This document shows, in pieces, positions 27,257-40,541 of a stretch of DNA of 64,000 bases. The stretch is from Mangifera indica. Taxonomy: Eukaryota; Streptophyta; Magnoliopsida; Sapindales; Anacardiaceae. Both the position numbers and the translations under genes were made by a program. Positions within the stretch are counted from its first letter, which is position 1. Each line of letters begins with the position of its first letter. Where the stretch lies: NCBI RefSeq assembly GCF_011075055.1, contig NC_058146.1, positions 4,836,001 to 4,900,000 on the forward strand, read 5' to 3'. The notes beneath the pieces are model-generated. The model was not told the DNA's origin and made no database searches. It saw only the letters and a list, made by a program, of their open reading frames with translations.

Positions 27257-28253
27257 TTACTCATTATTTTCAAGGAAAACACTTGTCAATATATCCTTGC
27301 ATTCCAAAGATGTTCTGAGCAGCTTCACACCCTAACAAAAAAAAAAAACATCAAATATATGGATATAACAATCCCAGATTGAGTTTGATCAAAGTGATAA
27401 TATTAAAAAATTATGTGTTTGACATACTTCTTCAATGCCAAAATCAACAACCTTCTCTTCAAGTGAATGAACATCTTTAATATTAAACTTGTTTAGCAAG
27501 GTGATGCCACTTATTGTACACTAGGATTCATAAATGTTTCTATATATATATATATATATATTATCCATAAAAAATACTAAATAAATAATAGTGTAGAAAT
27601 TCTATCTTTGGAAAGCAAAGCAATAAACCTTGAATTTGGATGTTCGAAATAACTAATCAATCTCCGTGCAATGCCGACACATAGATCATCGCATGAATGT
27701 GTGTTATTCGCACATATCCCTATAACAAAATTCAGTCATTTTGGCTAGACTCATAGTGATTTTCATGTTGGAAACCATCGAGGAGGGAGAGAAGGTGTCA
27801 TTTATGGGATTTGATGATGTACCAAAATAAATTATTGAGAAGAACGATCACAGAAAAAAAGAAATAAATTTTTAAGGGTGTAAGTGTAATATCTTGAATT
27901 TTAAAAGAGACGGCTATTAACTCCAAAATATAAAAACTTTATATGGTAGGGGTGAAAAACTAGAAGGAGAATTATTAACTTTCAAAATTAAAATTAAGGT
28001 GAACAATGAGATAAATTGTTATTTTTTAAAATAAAATCTGATAATTATTCTTTCTTCTTTTATTGGGTGGAACTTGGAAAGTGAGTAAACTTTGATGGGA
28101 GTAAGTCCTTTGGCCTAAACGAATAAGAAATCCCGCAATTTCTTCTCCATCTTCAGCAAATAGCACCTCTTTAGCTTCACTGTCAACTAGAAGCTTCAAC
28201 TTAAATTTCGTATCTGCAACGGATAATTTTGGTGTGTGTACAACAAGGTGCAT
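27257..28253 (-). pseudogene. Broken DUF674 type I gene (locus 2)
   Basis: The N-terminal piece (about 28220-28121) encodes VADTKFKLKLLVDSEAKEVLFAEDGEEIAGFL, but the start codon is lost: the position that reads gccATGg in paralogues (plus strand) reads gcaacgg here. The middle of the gene is missing and replaced by unrelated sequence, including a (TA)n run at 27540-27560. The end of exon 1 (27526-27428, FNIKDVHSLEEKVVDFGIEE) and exon 2 (27331-27257, GVKLLRTSLECKDILTSVFL, stop) remain. It cannot make a DUF674 protein. Confidence 0.8.
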
Positions 28254-28514
28254 AAAATGGGAAAAGCTAAATATATGGTGAAGTATAGTTGATCAGGATA
28301 TGAATGAAAAAGGAGATATTGATAGATAAATAAATAAAAAAAATGATTGAAAATAAATAGGATATCAATGAATTTATTTGGAGGTAACACTTAAATGATT
28401 AAAATAAGGGATATGATTAAAGGATTTTAATTAAAGGGAGTCCTTATCCTTTGAATAACCTTATACAAGCGGGAGCAGCTAGTTTTAAAAGCAATTTAAG
28501 AAATAAGAAACCAA

Positions 28515-28745
28515 AAATTTGAAAAAATAACCCAAAAAAAAAAAAAAAAAAGCGAAAGAGAAAGTATGTTGAATGTGTATTCTATGATAGAATCACCGGA
28601 TCTCAGCCCACGAAAAAGCAAAATCCAAAATTGAAAAAATAACCCAAAAAAAAAAAAAAAAAACCCAAGGAGAAAGCATTGAATATGTGTTCTTTAATAG
28701 ATTCATGGTACCCAAGCCCACCAAAAAGCAAAATCAAAAGCAAAA
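28515..28745. repeat. Tandem repeat, two ~110-bp units with poly-A tracts
   Basis: Two copies of aaaataacccaaaaaa... followed by aatgtgtattct / aatatgtgttct and agcccacgaaaaagcaaaatc / agcccaccaaaaagcaaaatc, about 110 bp apart. Confidence 0.7.
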
Positions 28746-28918
28746 ACGCCCCACTTTCTCTTCTCTTGTCTCTTTCTGTCCATTTGTGTCTTTCTTCTTC
28801 TGCTTGTTCTTATCTCCTTAGATCTCAGCCCCACATGTTAATAGAAAAATTAAAATATTGCTTTTATATAATAATATTTACCCTAGTTTTTAACAAAATT
28901 TTTTAATATTAATAATTA

Positions 28919-29413
28919 GAGGCTATTTGGTTCCTGTAAATAAATATTACCTTAGTAATTTATCTTTTATTATTTATATTATTTTATTTGATTTATCAAT
29001 AATAAAATATTTTGATAATAATCTATTAACAATGATAATGTAACATATAATATAGATGATAATCTGATTACCACTTTTAACTTCAGTATTAAAAGATTAG
29101 CAAAGTAATCTTGATTTTTTATAATTGTATACTTATTTATTATTTTTTAGGACAAAAATAATTTTATTTTCAAATAATATAATAAGTAATATAAAAAAAA
29201 TATTTTAGAATAATTATACCCAAATATATTTAAATAAAATTATTTACTAATATTTTTTTATTACGTCTAACTAAACACAATAATTATTTATATATATTAA
29301 ATCTTATCAAATATAGTAATCATTTATAACTAATGATCTTTTAAATAATCATCTTTAAAATAATTTTTTAATTTTAATAATAAAATATTATTTAAATCAA
29401 ACACCCACTTAAT
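28919..29413. mobile_element. MITE of the GGNTGTTTGGTT family
   Basis: The left end GAGGCTATTTGGTTCC and right end AAATCAAACACCCAC are inverted, and the internal AT-rich sequence resembles 20588-21022. It lies immediately before block B. Confidence 0.5.
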
Positions 29414-30519
29414 AGGTGGATATCTAAATTTTTCAACGTTAACAATGAGAATGTGCATTAACTAAACCTTGGGTGGGATCAAGTTTTTTGGCCAAAAAAA
29501 TGTATATTCATTTTCTTTTATTCACTTTTGCATACGGAGTGGGGGAGGTAGAGAGGTTATTTTATTTAATAAAAGGATGAAAATTAAGTTTAATATTTCC
29601 CTTTTATTATATTTTATTACATTAAAATTTAGGATTTTAATTTCTTTAATTAGAGTATTGATTATTTAGATTTTAATTGTATTAGCATAGTATTAAAGAT
29701 AAAATTTGTGTTTGTGTATGTTAAAAACTGAAAATTTTGGCCGATAACTATATTATGATTTTGTTAAATTCTTGAAAATGAAATGAAATTAATATTCATT
29801 TGTAAAATTTTCCTTGAAGTGTTATTAATATTTCTGTTAAATCGTAACAAAATTTTTTCAATTTTTTATAGTAACAAATATTGTCCAGTATAACATATGC
29901 ATTTTGGACAATTTTATATTATAATTTTATCAAATATTTTGATTATGAAATTGAATTAATTTAGATTTGAGAATTTTTCTAAAGGTTTTATTATATATAT
30001 ATTTTCCATTATATTAAAATTTTCTAATTTCTTTTATAAGTATAGAAATTGCTAAAAATCAAGTAAAAAGGACTTTTCAGTTAGTATTTGGTTTTCTTAG
30101 CAGTAGTGATACCCTCTTTTTGTTGAATGGTTTTAAGGGGAAATTGAACTTTGTTTTAATTAAAAAATTTTATGCAATTTTTTTACATGTTTATTTTAAT
30201 TTGTCCAAATTTAGTGAATTTATGATAAGTGATGAATTTATTAAAATTCATCAAACAACAACTGTCTAGTGAATGGACAATGGATGATTCATAGGTTTTG
30301 ATGGAGCATATGATGATTTAACACCTGTACCATGATTTTTGTTGAATAAGTTGTGAGAAAGGAATAAATCGTCAAAAAGTTGAAAACTATGATTGGAGGT
30401 GAGATCAGTGTGGCAGACAAAGATAAATCCACGTCTGAAAAAGAGAGTGAAAGGAAAAACATGGATTGAAGGGAGAAAAATTAACAAAAGGAGGGACAGG
30501 CTCGAGAGGAAAAGTCGCA

Positions 30520-31326
30520 AAATGGGTAAAGGGTTATTTCTTATTCATGTTTTAGTTTTATTTTAAAAATATATTTTTAATAGGTAAAAAATTTAAATAT
30601 TTATTTATGTATTAACTTTATTAAATAAAAAAATAAAATTATTATTTTTTCTCTAAACCGTAAAAATTTATAATAATTTTTTTTTAGTTTAAAAAACTAA
30701 TATTTTTTTTTTAGGATTTAGTTTTAAAATGTGACATTTTTCACTTTTCAAATTTTCTATTGAATGACGACTATTCTCTCCCTTTCACACATTTTCTCTA
30801 TTTGAATTTCTATCTTTTTGGTTGTATTTTATTTGAATTCAAAAAATTTAAACGAAACTCTTAATCTAAAAGACAAGACATCATTCAGATGAATCGTTTT
30901 TGTCTGGATGATAATGACACATTAGACCAATGGTAGATGCTAGAGGTGTTGTCATCGTCCAGACAATGACGATTTTTTTAGACAATGAATCATTATCCAG
31001 ACAAAATCTAACCGAAGGAAGAGGACTTTGAATGGAGAGAAAGTGTAAGAGGGAGAGTCATTATCGAGATGGAGAGAGCAATCATCATTTATTGAGAATT
31101 TTGAAAGAGGAAAAAATATTATTTTTTAAAAAACTTAATTTTATGAGAAAAATATTTATTTTATAAATTAAGAGAAGAAAATATTATAAATTTTTAAGAT
31201 TTAAAAAAAAATAATTTTATTTTTTTAAAAAATTTTAATAAAAATTAATCAATAAACAACTATTTAAATTTTTTAACTACCCTAAATTTGTTTTTAAGGT
31301 TAAAAATTTGGGTGGGAAATAGTCCT
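30520..31326. mobile_element. Long-inverted-repeat element in block B
   Basis: Paralogue of 22385-23193. The right end reads gggtgggaaatagtcc and the left end gggttatttcttattc. A 40-50 bp direct repeat (acaggctcgaga / acaggctggagg ... aaaaagccgtaaaa) brackets it at about 30478 and 31365, as also seen around the block A copy. Confidence 0.55.
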
Positions 31327-32528
31327 TTGCCCCCGTAAAGTAGGTGCTTTAAAAAGGAAAAAAAATTGAGAAAAATTAATGAAAGGGAACAGGCTGGAGG
31401 GAAAAAGCCGTAAAAACGGGTGAAAAAAAAAGTCAAAAGCAAGGTAGTGGGTTGGAAAAACTGGTGGACAGGTGGTGGATAAACATGGGAAAGAAAACAA
31501 AAAAGAAAATTAAATAGTTAAAAAGATGGACAGGTGGCGGATAGAACTGGGAATCGGGAAAGTTGAAAAGAAGTGGACGGCAAGGCGTGAAAAAATAAAG
31601 TTACAAAAAAAATAGTGAGTGGGCTCGCAGGGCAAGAAAAAGAAAATTACGGAAAAGAAAAAAAGTGACAAAAAAATCGGAAAAATGAAAACTGAAAAAA
31701 AATCAGAAAAAGAAATCCAAAATAATAATAATAATAATAATACTAATGAAATCAATCTTTGGAGACCAAAGCAATGAGCCTTAAATTTAGAAGTTCAAAA
31801 TAACTAAAAAAAATATTAATAAAATTATATTTACTTATTAAATATATAAATATATATTCATTTATATATATTATTATATAATTAAATAATTTTAAATTAA
31901 AAATAAAATAATACTTAATTATATGATATCACATAAATATATATATTTATATATCTAAAATAAATATATATAGTATTATTTAAAAGTTATTTCGATTGGC
32001 AAATTTAAATGGTAAATATTAAAATAATTATTTTACACCATTAAGCATGTGTAACATGAATGGTTGGTTACTGGAAATTGAAATTAGAAAACTTAATCCA
32101 ATAGTAAGTAATTTTTGCATAGATTACCTTAACCCTAAAAACCGACGTTCATCCATTACCAATCTAAAATATTATATAATTAGTTAATTTCACAAATTTA
32201 AATAACAAAACAGTGTCCTTCTATTTCATAAGCATCATTTTTACAGCATTTTATAAGTATGGTAGAAATTCAAGCCTTTTATTTAAAAATTTTAATATTT
32301 TATCAATTTTATTAACACTTAATTTTATTATATTTCCGAAACAATTTTAGTATAGCATAATTTTTTAAGACCAGCCATTGCAAAATATTGCAAGGTAAAA
32401 TCAAAATTTAGTTATAGTAAAGAAAGAAAGAAATAACAAATTAAACACACTGATCTTATTATTTAATAGTTAATATTTAAAACACTCAAAAATGTAAAAC
32501 AACATAACATTGGGTTCCTCAAAAGAAA

Positions 32529-33341
32529 TCAAGAAGAGCTTTTTTGTGGCTCAATACTTGAGAGGAAAACACTTGTTAATACATTCTTGCATTCCAAAGA
32601 TGCCTTCAACAGCTTCACACCCTAATAGAAAATATCAAATATATGAGTATAATTATAAAAATCTGGGCTTAAATTTATTCAAAGTGATAAGCAATTGCAG
32701 AAAAATGATATGTTTGACGTATATACCTCTTCAATGCCAAAATCAACAACTTTCTCTTCAAGAGTACGAACATCCTTAACATTAAACTTGTTTAGCAAGG
32801 TGATACTACTTATTGTAGACATTGGCTTCAGCACCAAGTTATCCATAATCATGTATGTCACCACCCCTCTAACGAAACCTCCCTCACCCACGGCCGCCGT
32901 ACTTGTGCCAACGGACTTACTACTAGCAGTTATATAAGGAACCTCCCTGGTCATTTTCCTGTTGCAACTTGGACAAACAATCTTTGGATTATCAGCCACA
33001 TTTGAATTGCAGTAATCGCACAAGTAAACCTTCCGGCTCTCAAATTCATGATCGGACAACAAGAGGGGTATTTCAGTAGAAGAAATTGGAGACTTTGGAT
33101 TTAGTAGAGAATTCTTGTTTTGGTTTGGCTGCATATATGTTTCACTCAGACCTTTGATGCTCTCGTAAAGGTTACCTAAGCAACCAACCATGTTCTTCTC
33201 CAAGAGCCTTGCAATAGTGCCAACAGGCAAAGAGAGTAAATAACAGAGAAAATCTGCAATTTCTTTCCCAGCTTCGGCAAATAGGACCTTTTTAGCTTCA
33301 TTGTCAACAAGAAGCTTCAGCTGAAATTTAGTGTCTGCCAT
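32529..33341 (-). CDS. DUF674 family protein, type I (locus 3), 235 aa
   Basis: Exons 33341-32727 and 32621-32529, phase 0. It begins MADTKFQLKLLVDNEAKKVLFAEAG and ends GVKLLKASLECKNVLTSVFLSSIEPQKSSS. CDYC and CPSC form the paired Cys motif. The reading frame also stays open upstream to 33449, but the Met at 33341 matches the start shared by all type I paralogues and the TATA-like box lies within that upstream stretch (33391-33398), so I start here. It is the block B counterpart of locus 1, without the Ser/Cys-rich insertion. Function unknown. Confidence 0.85.
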
Positions 33342-34849
33342 GGCTAATTTTGGTGTGTGTAGTATGAGGTGAAAGAGATCGGTAACGCTAAATATATAGT
33401 GAAGTAAAGATATCTGTTTTTTGTTTTTTGTTAACAAAAACTCATTCAAATCGAATTGTCACTTTTATAGGATCAAATCAACTACAACAAACATAATAAA
33501 CTCTCAACTAATCATATTAAATAAGATAAATCCTGAGTTTAGTATTCAATCTCACATATACTAAATTAGATACATCTATAATTTGATCTTGATATATCGT
33601 TTAAAGATACTTAAATTCATATTCCTCTATATATTAAATCTCTTTTATCATTTAAACTATTTTTATGATATAAAAGTAAAGTTTTTCTTCTTTCAATATT
33701 CTTCTTACGTCTATTTATGATTTCTCTATATTACTTGACAATATGACTCATCAAATTTAAAATTGAAATTTAATCACGAAAATCGAATGACCGTGCCATA
33801 AAATCAGATTAAACTTCTCAAACAAAACCCCCTTTCAACACAAAGAACCCTTTTTCCAATGCTCCAACAGAGTACCGCATTCAAGCCCAAATCTACAGCT
33901 ATCTCGCTATTGACTCTCAAGTGCTTTCTATCACACCATAGACAAATCAAGTGCCACATTATGATTGGGATATTTGCATAACTTTTGAGTCTTCAGTTTA
34001 TAATACAAAAACAGAAGTAGGATTTGTTTGGCACAACTTGGAACTCTGGCTTGTTTTGCTTTTGGTTGTCAAGTAGGTTTCATAATATTTGAATATCCTC
34101 ATCAAGTTTAACTGGGCAACCCACCAATATTTTTTTCTCAATGATCACATAAACCTTCAACCTTATTTAGTAGTTTTCATGCCTGTTTTTAGTTTGCGTT
34201 TTGGAGGAAACACATAACTCATAATCTATCATCTAAAATCAAAATATGTACGGGAGAATTAACCAGACCCAGCTCCAATATTTAAACAGGAAATAGTTGG
34301 CAATTAGGAAATGAACTAATATTTTCTGCAATGCAGTGTTGGTTTCCCTAGGTCACGGTAGTAATTGTCACAGGGCCAACTCTTCAATGTCGTCTGTGCT
34401 TCAAATTGGTGCCTCTGATGCAGCCAAGTCTTCCCCAACGTGGAAAAGCAAGAGAAACGAACAAAAAACGAAACCCTAATTCCTAAGAGCCGAGAAGAAA
34501 AACAGAGAAGGAAGACGAATCGAGAAATTAAGAGAGAGACATTTTATAAAAATAAATTTTTCGGTACACTATTACAGAGGGTGGTTTTTATATGAATATG
34601 ACATAATCACAAGGAGTTCTCCTTATTTTTAGAAAAGAAATGTAGTCCTTGAAGTTTTTGGTAACATTGTTTTACACACACCGACATGCCTCGTTAAACT
34701 AAACTTCCTTTGATTCTACTGATCGATTTTGTTTGAATTTCATACGTTATTGCCATCCTGAGCGCAAAAGAAAATATAACAACTCCAGTTGACTTGGTTT
34801 TGAAGAGCAGCGACGTCAACGATTCTGTCTATTCTTGTTCTGTCCTGGT

Positions 34850-35205
34850 TTGGGTTGAACTTTGATCTGCAAAAGCAAAGTTTATAGAATTATTCTTACA
34901 ATTCTTTTATTGTGCCCCATTTCTTGACAAAACGTACACCTCACGGATATGGTTCTGCCTTATTTTTTATCCTCCTTATTGGAATCTCTTTTTACTTTTT
35001 GATGGTTGCTTATCTTGTTTAAGATTTGAGGTGGTCATAGTTTCTCAATTTCAACCTCAGCCAAATTCTTCGTCTTTAGGATAGGATTAATGCATTCAGA
35101 ACATATCACGTAAAGCTCACCATGTAACTCACCAAAGGAATCCAAGAACTCAAGTTTTTTGTAGTTCGGGCTGGAAGTTGGGTCCATCTACCCTTTTATA
35201 CGATT
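34850..35205 (-). pseudogene. Second copy of MULE transposase C-terminal remnant
   Basis: Block B copy of 26640-26990, with the same decayed zinc-knuckle and SEYINPI-like sequence; open frames are short and interrupted. Confidence 0.35.
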
Positions 35206-35464
35206 ACTTTGTTAAATTCACATACATAACGTAAATTCAAAGAACAAATCTGCATGCTTGTAATTCATATGTATCATAAAAATGAATAAATTTTAGTATA
35301 GTATAATTTTTTTAAACTCATAGCCATTGCAAAATATTGTAAAATAAACACCAAATTTTGGTAAAATAAAAGAAAACAATTAATGATAGATAAAACATAC
35401 TGATCTTATTATTTATTATCTGAAACACTTTAAAAAATGAAAAATTACAAACAATTCCTCTTGC

Positions 35465-35527
35465 TTTTTTTTGACTCATTATTTTCAAAGAAAATACTTG
35501 CCAATACATTCTCACATTTCGAAGATG
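35465..35527 (-). pseudogene. Truncated DUF674 exon 2 remnant at block B/C junction
   Basis: Plus-strand tcattattttcaaagaaaat...cgaagatgt matches the locus 2 exon 2 (27257-27331), then switches abruptly to cagatgaatcgttttt, which matches the interior of the long-inverted-repeat element (about 30888). This marks the breakpoint. Confidence 0.65.
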
Positions 35528-38000
35528 TCAGATGAATCGTTTTTGTCTGGACGACGATGACACGTTAGACCAATGATAGATGTCAGAGACGATAAACCCT
35601 TGGTCTAAACGTGTTGTTATCATCTAGGTAATGACAATTTTTTTGGATGATGAATCATTATCCAGACAAAATCTAACCGGAGAAAGAGGGCTTTTTAAAA
35701 AACTTAAAATCCAATCGGAGGAAGAGGGTTTTAAATAGAGAGAAAGTGTAGGAGAGAGAGTCATCATCGAGAGGGAGAGTAACTATTATTTATTAAGAAT
35801 TTTGAAAGTGAGAAAAATATCACTTTTTAAAAAACTTAATTTTAGGAGAAAAATATTTGTTTTATAAATTAAGTGAAACAAATATTATAAATTTTTAAGA
35901 TTTTAGAGAAAATAATAATTTTATTTTTAAAAAAATTTATTAAAAATTAACCTATAAATAACTATCTAAATTTTTTAACTACCCTAAATTTGTTTTTAAG
36001 GTTAAAAATTTGGGTGGGAAATAGTCCTTTGCCCCCGTAAAGCAGGTGCTTTAAAAAGGAAAAAAAATTGAGAAAAATTAATGAAAGGGGAACAGGCTGG
36101 AGGGAAAAAGCCGTAAAAACGGGTGAAAAAAAGTTAAAAGCAAGGTAGTGGGTTGGAAAACTGGTAGATAAACATGGGAAAGAAAACAAAAAAGAAAATT
36201 AAATAGTTAAAAAGATGGACAGGTGGCGGATAGAACCGGGAATTGGGAAAGTTGAAAAGAAGTGGACGGCAAGGTGTGAAAAAATAAAGTTATAAAAAAA
36301 TAGTGAGTGGGATCGCAGGGCAAGAAAAAGAAAAAAAGTGACAAAAAAATCGGAAAAATGAAAACTGAAAAAACAATCAGAAAAAGAAATCCAAAATAAT
36401 AATAAAAATAATACTATAATACTAATGAAATCAATCTTTGGAGACCAAAGCAATGAGCCTTAAATTTGGAAGTTCAAAATAACTAAAAAAAATGTTAATA
36501 AAATTATATTTATTTATTAAATATATAAATATATATTCACTTATATATATTATTATATAATTAAATAATTTTAAATTAAAAATAAAATAACATTTAATTA
36601 TATAATAACACATATAAAAATATATAAATTTATATATCTAAAATAAATATATATATAATATTATTCAAAAGTTATTTCGATTGGCAAATTTAAATGGTAA
36701 ATACTAAAAATAATTATTTTACACCATTAAGCATGTGTAACATGAATGGTTGGTTAGTGGAAATTGAAATTAGAAAACTTAATCCAATAATAAGTAATTT
36801 TTGCAAAGATTACCAATCTAAAATATTATATAATTAGTTAATTTCACAAATTTAAATAACAAAACAGTGTCCTTATATTTCATAAGTATCATTTTTGTAG
36901 GATTTTATAAGTATGGTAGAAATTCAAGCCTTTTATTTAAAAATTTTAATATTTTATCAATTTTATTAACACTTAATTTTATTGTATTTCTGAAACGATT
37001 TTAATATAGCTTAATTTTTTAAGACCAGCCATTGCAAAATATGGTAAGATAAAATCAAAATTTAGTTATAGTAAAGAAAGAAAGAAATGACAAATTAAAC
37101 ACGCTGATCTTATTATTTAATATTTAAAACACTCGAAAATGTAAAACGACATAACATTGAATTTTTCATAGGAAATCAAGAAGAGATTTTTTGTGACTCA
37201 ATACTTGAGAGGAAAACACTTGTTAATATATTCCTGCATTCCAAAGATGCCTTCAACAATTTCACGCCCTAATAGAAAATATCAAATATATGAGTATAAT
37301 TATAAAAATCTGGACTTAAATTTGTTCAAAGTGATAAGCAATTGCAGAAAAATGATGTGTTTGACGTATATACCTCTTCAACGCCAAAATCAACAACCTT
37401 CTTTTCAAGAGAACGAACATCCTTCACATTAAACTTGTTTAGCAAGGCGATGCTACTTATTGTAGACATTGGCTTCAGCACCAAGTTATCCATAATCACG
37501 TATGTCACAACCCCTTTAACGAAACCTCCCTCACCCACGGCCGCCGTACTTGTGCCAACGGACTTACTACTAGCAGTTAAATAAGGAACCTCCCTGGTCA
37601 TTTGCCTGTTGCAACTTGGACAAACAATCTTTGGATTTTCAGCCACATTTGAATTGCTGCTGTATGCGCACTTGTAAACATTCCTCCTCTCTATTTCATG
37701 AACGGACAACAGGAGGTATTTCAGTAGAAGAAATTGGAGACTTGGGACTTAGTAGAAAATTCTTGTCTTGGTTTGGTTGCATATATGTTTCACTCAGACC
37801 TTTAATGCTCTGGTAAAGGTTACCTAAGCAGCCAACCATGCTTTTCTTCTCCAAGAGCCTTGCAACAGTGCCAACAGGCAAAGAAAGTAAATAAATGAGA
37901 AAATCTGCAATTTCTTTCCCAGCTTCAGCAAATAGCACCTTTTTAGCTTCATTGTCAACAGGAAGCTTCAGCTTAAATTTTTTATCAGCCATGGATAATT
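35527..38000. repeat. Partial duplicated block C
   Basis: Starts in the middle of the long-inverted-repeat element (equivalent to 30888 in B) and continues through its right arm (gggtgggaaatagtcc at about 36015), the AT-rich repeat at 36510-36660 and DUF674 locus 4. Confidence 0.7.
37176..37992 (-). pseudogene. Frameshifted DUF674 type I gene (locus 4)
   Basis: Exon 1 would be 37992-37374 and exon 2 37268-37176 (GVKLLKASLECRNILTSVFL). A 2-bp deletion relative to locus 3 (acaacaggaggtatttc against acaacaagaggggtatttc, near 37712) breaks the frame after SSTEIP, so the first part stops at VVRS. The 5-prime half resembles loci 7/8 (EKKSMVGCLGNLYQSI) while the 3-prime half resembles locus 3 (NKFNVKDVRSLE), so it looks like a hybrid. 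A TATA-like sequence is at 38041-38049. A truncated product is possible but would lack the Cys pairs and the C-terminal repeat end. Confidence 0.8.
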
Positions 38001-39340
38001 TTGATGTGTGTAGAACAAGGTGAATAAAATGGGAAAAGCTAAATATATAGTGAAGTAAAGTTGATTAGGATTCACTGCACATGAAGAGCAATGGTGAGCA
38101 ATTATTACTGTCTTTTCGTTATGTGCATTTTGAAGCAAATCTGGCAATAATTGTTATTAATTGTTCCCCGCTTAAAAACGCAAAATTTTAATGGTGATAA
38201 CAGGAATTGCATACAAATTTAAGATACGGGTAATAGAAAGGTCGGCAGTTGAAAGAACAAATGAATCTCGGGAAACCTAATCGCCATTGGCCAGAAAACG
38301 AAGCAGTCAAATACACTTATGCCGTTTTGACATTAAAGTTTCTCCCCTTCCAGTACTCTTCTCACGTCTATTTATGATTCTCTGCATTACTTCACAATTT
38401 GGCAAATCAAATTCAAAATAGAATTCTATCTCAGGCTTCAGCTGCATATCACGGAATACTAATCCATAGTTTTCTGACGAAACACATGAAAGACATAAGA
38501 TGGCCATGACATTAAATCAGATTAAACTTATTAAACAAAACCCTCTTTCAACACAAGATGTCTTTTTCAAAGTTCCAACAGAATACCACCTTCACGCCAA
38601 AATCTACAACCATCCCGCTATTGAGTTTGAGTCTCAAGTGTTTTCTGCCGCACCGTGGACAAATCAAGTGCCACATTATGATTGGGATATATGTAGAACT
38701 ATTGGGCCATCAGTTTATAATGAAAAAAGCAGAAGTAGAATTTCTTTGGCACAAATTTGATATGTTGTTGTTGTAAAAAGGCAGAAGTAAAATTAAACAT
38801 ATATTGCAGCTTTTAAATCAATGTACAGTAGTTGTAAGTAATTCCTTTTTAGTGAGCCAAACTTTAATAATTTTAAAAGAAGTGTGATGTGTTTGAATTT
38901 GAATTTGACTTTTTTAAATCAAATTAAACTTAAGCCTAATTTAAGTATAACTCGATTTGAATCAAATTTTTAGAGACTTAGTATTTTTAGTATTGTACTT
39001 CTGTTTATTAAAAGCTATAAAACCATTCTTGTTACATATATGTATAGTTACACTTTATTGATCAACATTACAAAGTGGATAGATCACAATCGCAGGATTT
39101 AAGAATTATTAACAGGGTATAAGGACTCACTTTGGTTTACAATACATTAATTGTTTAATAGCATAGTTATATATTATTTATATACTCAATTATATATTTA
39201 AAAGTATTTACATATAGTTTTATTATTTATAAATAATTACAATTTATTTATTAACATTGCAACTTAGGCAGCTTGCTGCCTAGACAACAATATAATATAA
39301 TTCATGCAATTTCAGGATTTGAGAAATCTGATCCAAGGAT
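38001..39340. other. Spacer between type I locus 4 and type II locus 5
   Basis: Paralogous to 54600-56754 apart from the TRIM insertion there. It includes a minus-strand frame at 38507-38307 starting MAILCLSCVSSENYG and containing FEFDLPNCEVMQRI. This looks like a piece of a real gene, is repeated at about 55105-54906, and is unidentified. The remainder is AT-rich, with a decayed copy of the exon 2 tail near 39104-39163. Confidence 0.5.
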
Positions 39341-40184
39341 TTACAGTGGTTGGCAAGACGTTAATTGCATAGAGTACTCCGTCAAAAACTTCGTCAAAAC
39401 TGTCTTGCTTTGCAAAGATAACTGTAGCAGCTTCATAGCCTGGAAAAAGGAGATCAAATAGAAAGCAGTATTTCTCGGTTTTAGAATATCTGGGCAGAGA
39501 AATTATCAATATGGTATTTATAATAAAGCCAATAACAAGGGGAGCAAATGTAACTTACCCCGTGCTCATCCAACGTAAGCCCCAGCTCTAAGACACCTTC
39601 GTTCTTTTTAAGCAAGGGAAGTACATTTTCAGTAGACATAGGCATGAATTCCAAATTATCCTTCACAATGAAAGTCATCAAACCTTTTATAAATCCTCTG
39701 TCAACAGGAAATCCAGTGTTTGCAGGTGATGGAGGGACATATGACAACGCAGACGTCATTTTTAGCTTGCACCGAGGACACATCAAGTTCGGAACATCAG
39801 CCACATATGAGTAACACTTAGAACAAACGTATGATTCTCTATTACGCAGTTCATAATCAGAAAGCAAAGAGGGATTTCAGGGGCAGTTATAGGGGCTCTA
39901 GGATTTAGCAGTGCTTTCTTGTTTTGGTTTGGTAGCAAGTAGGATTCACTAAGACTTTCAACGGTCTCATAGAGTTTGGCCAGCGAACCCACCATGTCTT
40001 CTTTTAAGATCCTAGTGACAGTGGCAAGTGGCAAAGAAAGAAGGTATAAGAGAAAATCTACAAAATCTTTGCCAGCTTCAGCAAAAAGAACTTTATTGCC
40101 AGCATTTGTGTCAACAAAAAGCTTCAAACTTACTTTTATTTTAGTTTCCGAGGCAGTTGGCATGGTCTCTTTGAACGTGTGCAA
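39341..40184 (-). pseudogene. Frameshifted DUF674 type II gene (locus 5)
   Basis: Exon 1 would be 40184-39559 and exon 2 39439-39341 (starting AMKLLQLSLQSKTVLT). A 1-bp deletion near 39870 (gcaaagaggg against gcaaaagaggg in loci 6, 9 and 10) breaks the frame at APEIPL; downstream the DUF674 sequence resumes in another frame (LSDYELRNRESYVCSKC...CPRC). Its protein differs from loci 6 and 10 (NPRAPITAP, STENVLPLLKKNEG). A TATATATA box is at 40223-40230. A single-base difference could also be an assembly error. Confidence 0.75.
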
Positions 40185-40541
40185 GCTGTCTAGCTACATG
40201 AACCATGGACACATTTTTAAGCTATATATAAAGAGGAAGAAGAACTGTTTGTAGTTAGGAATATGTATTTGTATTTATAGCACGCCAAAGTTGGAATCCC
40301 GTGGAGCAATGGCCGTGGTACTATATTTTCTTTGTTTAATTAAGATATTAAGAATCATAGTACTATCAGTTGTTCCCCATCCATTACTTGGCTTGTTGGC
40401 CATGGAATTAATTAGCTTGCCTTATAGTATTAAAAAATTTTCCTACTGGGAATGAGTCAAATTAAATTTTGCAATCAAAGTTTCAAAAACTAACTTGCAT
40501 ATGTAGGAGCCAGTGATTCCATCATCTTTTCAAAAAGTAAA

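Larger units (their letters stand above)
20271..27340. repeat. Duplicated block A (paralogous to block B at 29503-35527)
   Basis: Starting at tatattcattttc (20271), colinear similarity to 29503 onward is visible through the spacer, a long-inverted-repeat element, a type I DUF674 gene and a MULE remnant, down to the exon remnant near 27.3 kb. Two insertions are present in A but not B (20588-21022 and 21594-22202). The A homology starts exactly at the end of the foldback element. Confidence 0.75.
29503..35527. repeat. Duplicated block B (paralogue of block A)
   Basis: Colinear with block A from tatattcattttc (29503) through the long-inverted-repeat element, DUF674 locus 3 and the MULE remnant. 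It ends inside a DUF674 exon-2 remnant, where it joins block C. Confidence 0.75.
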
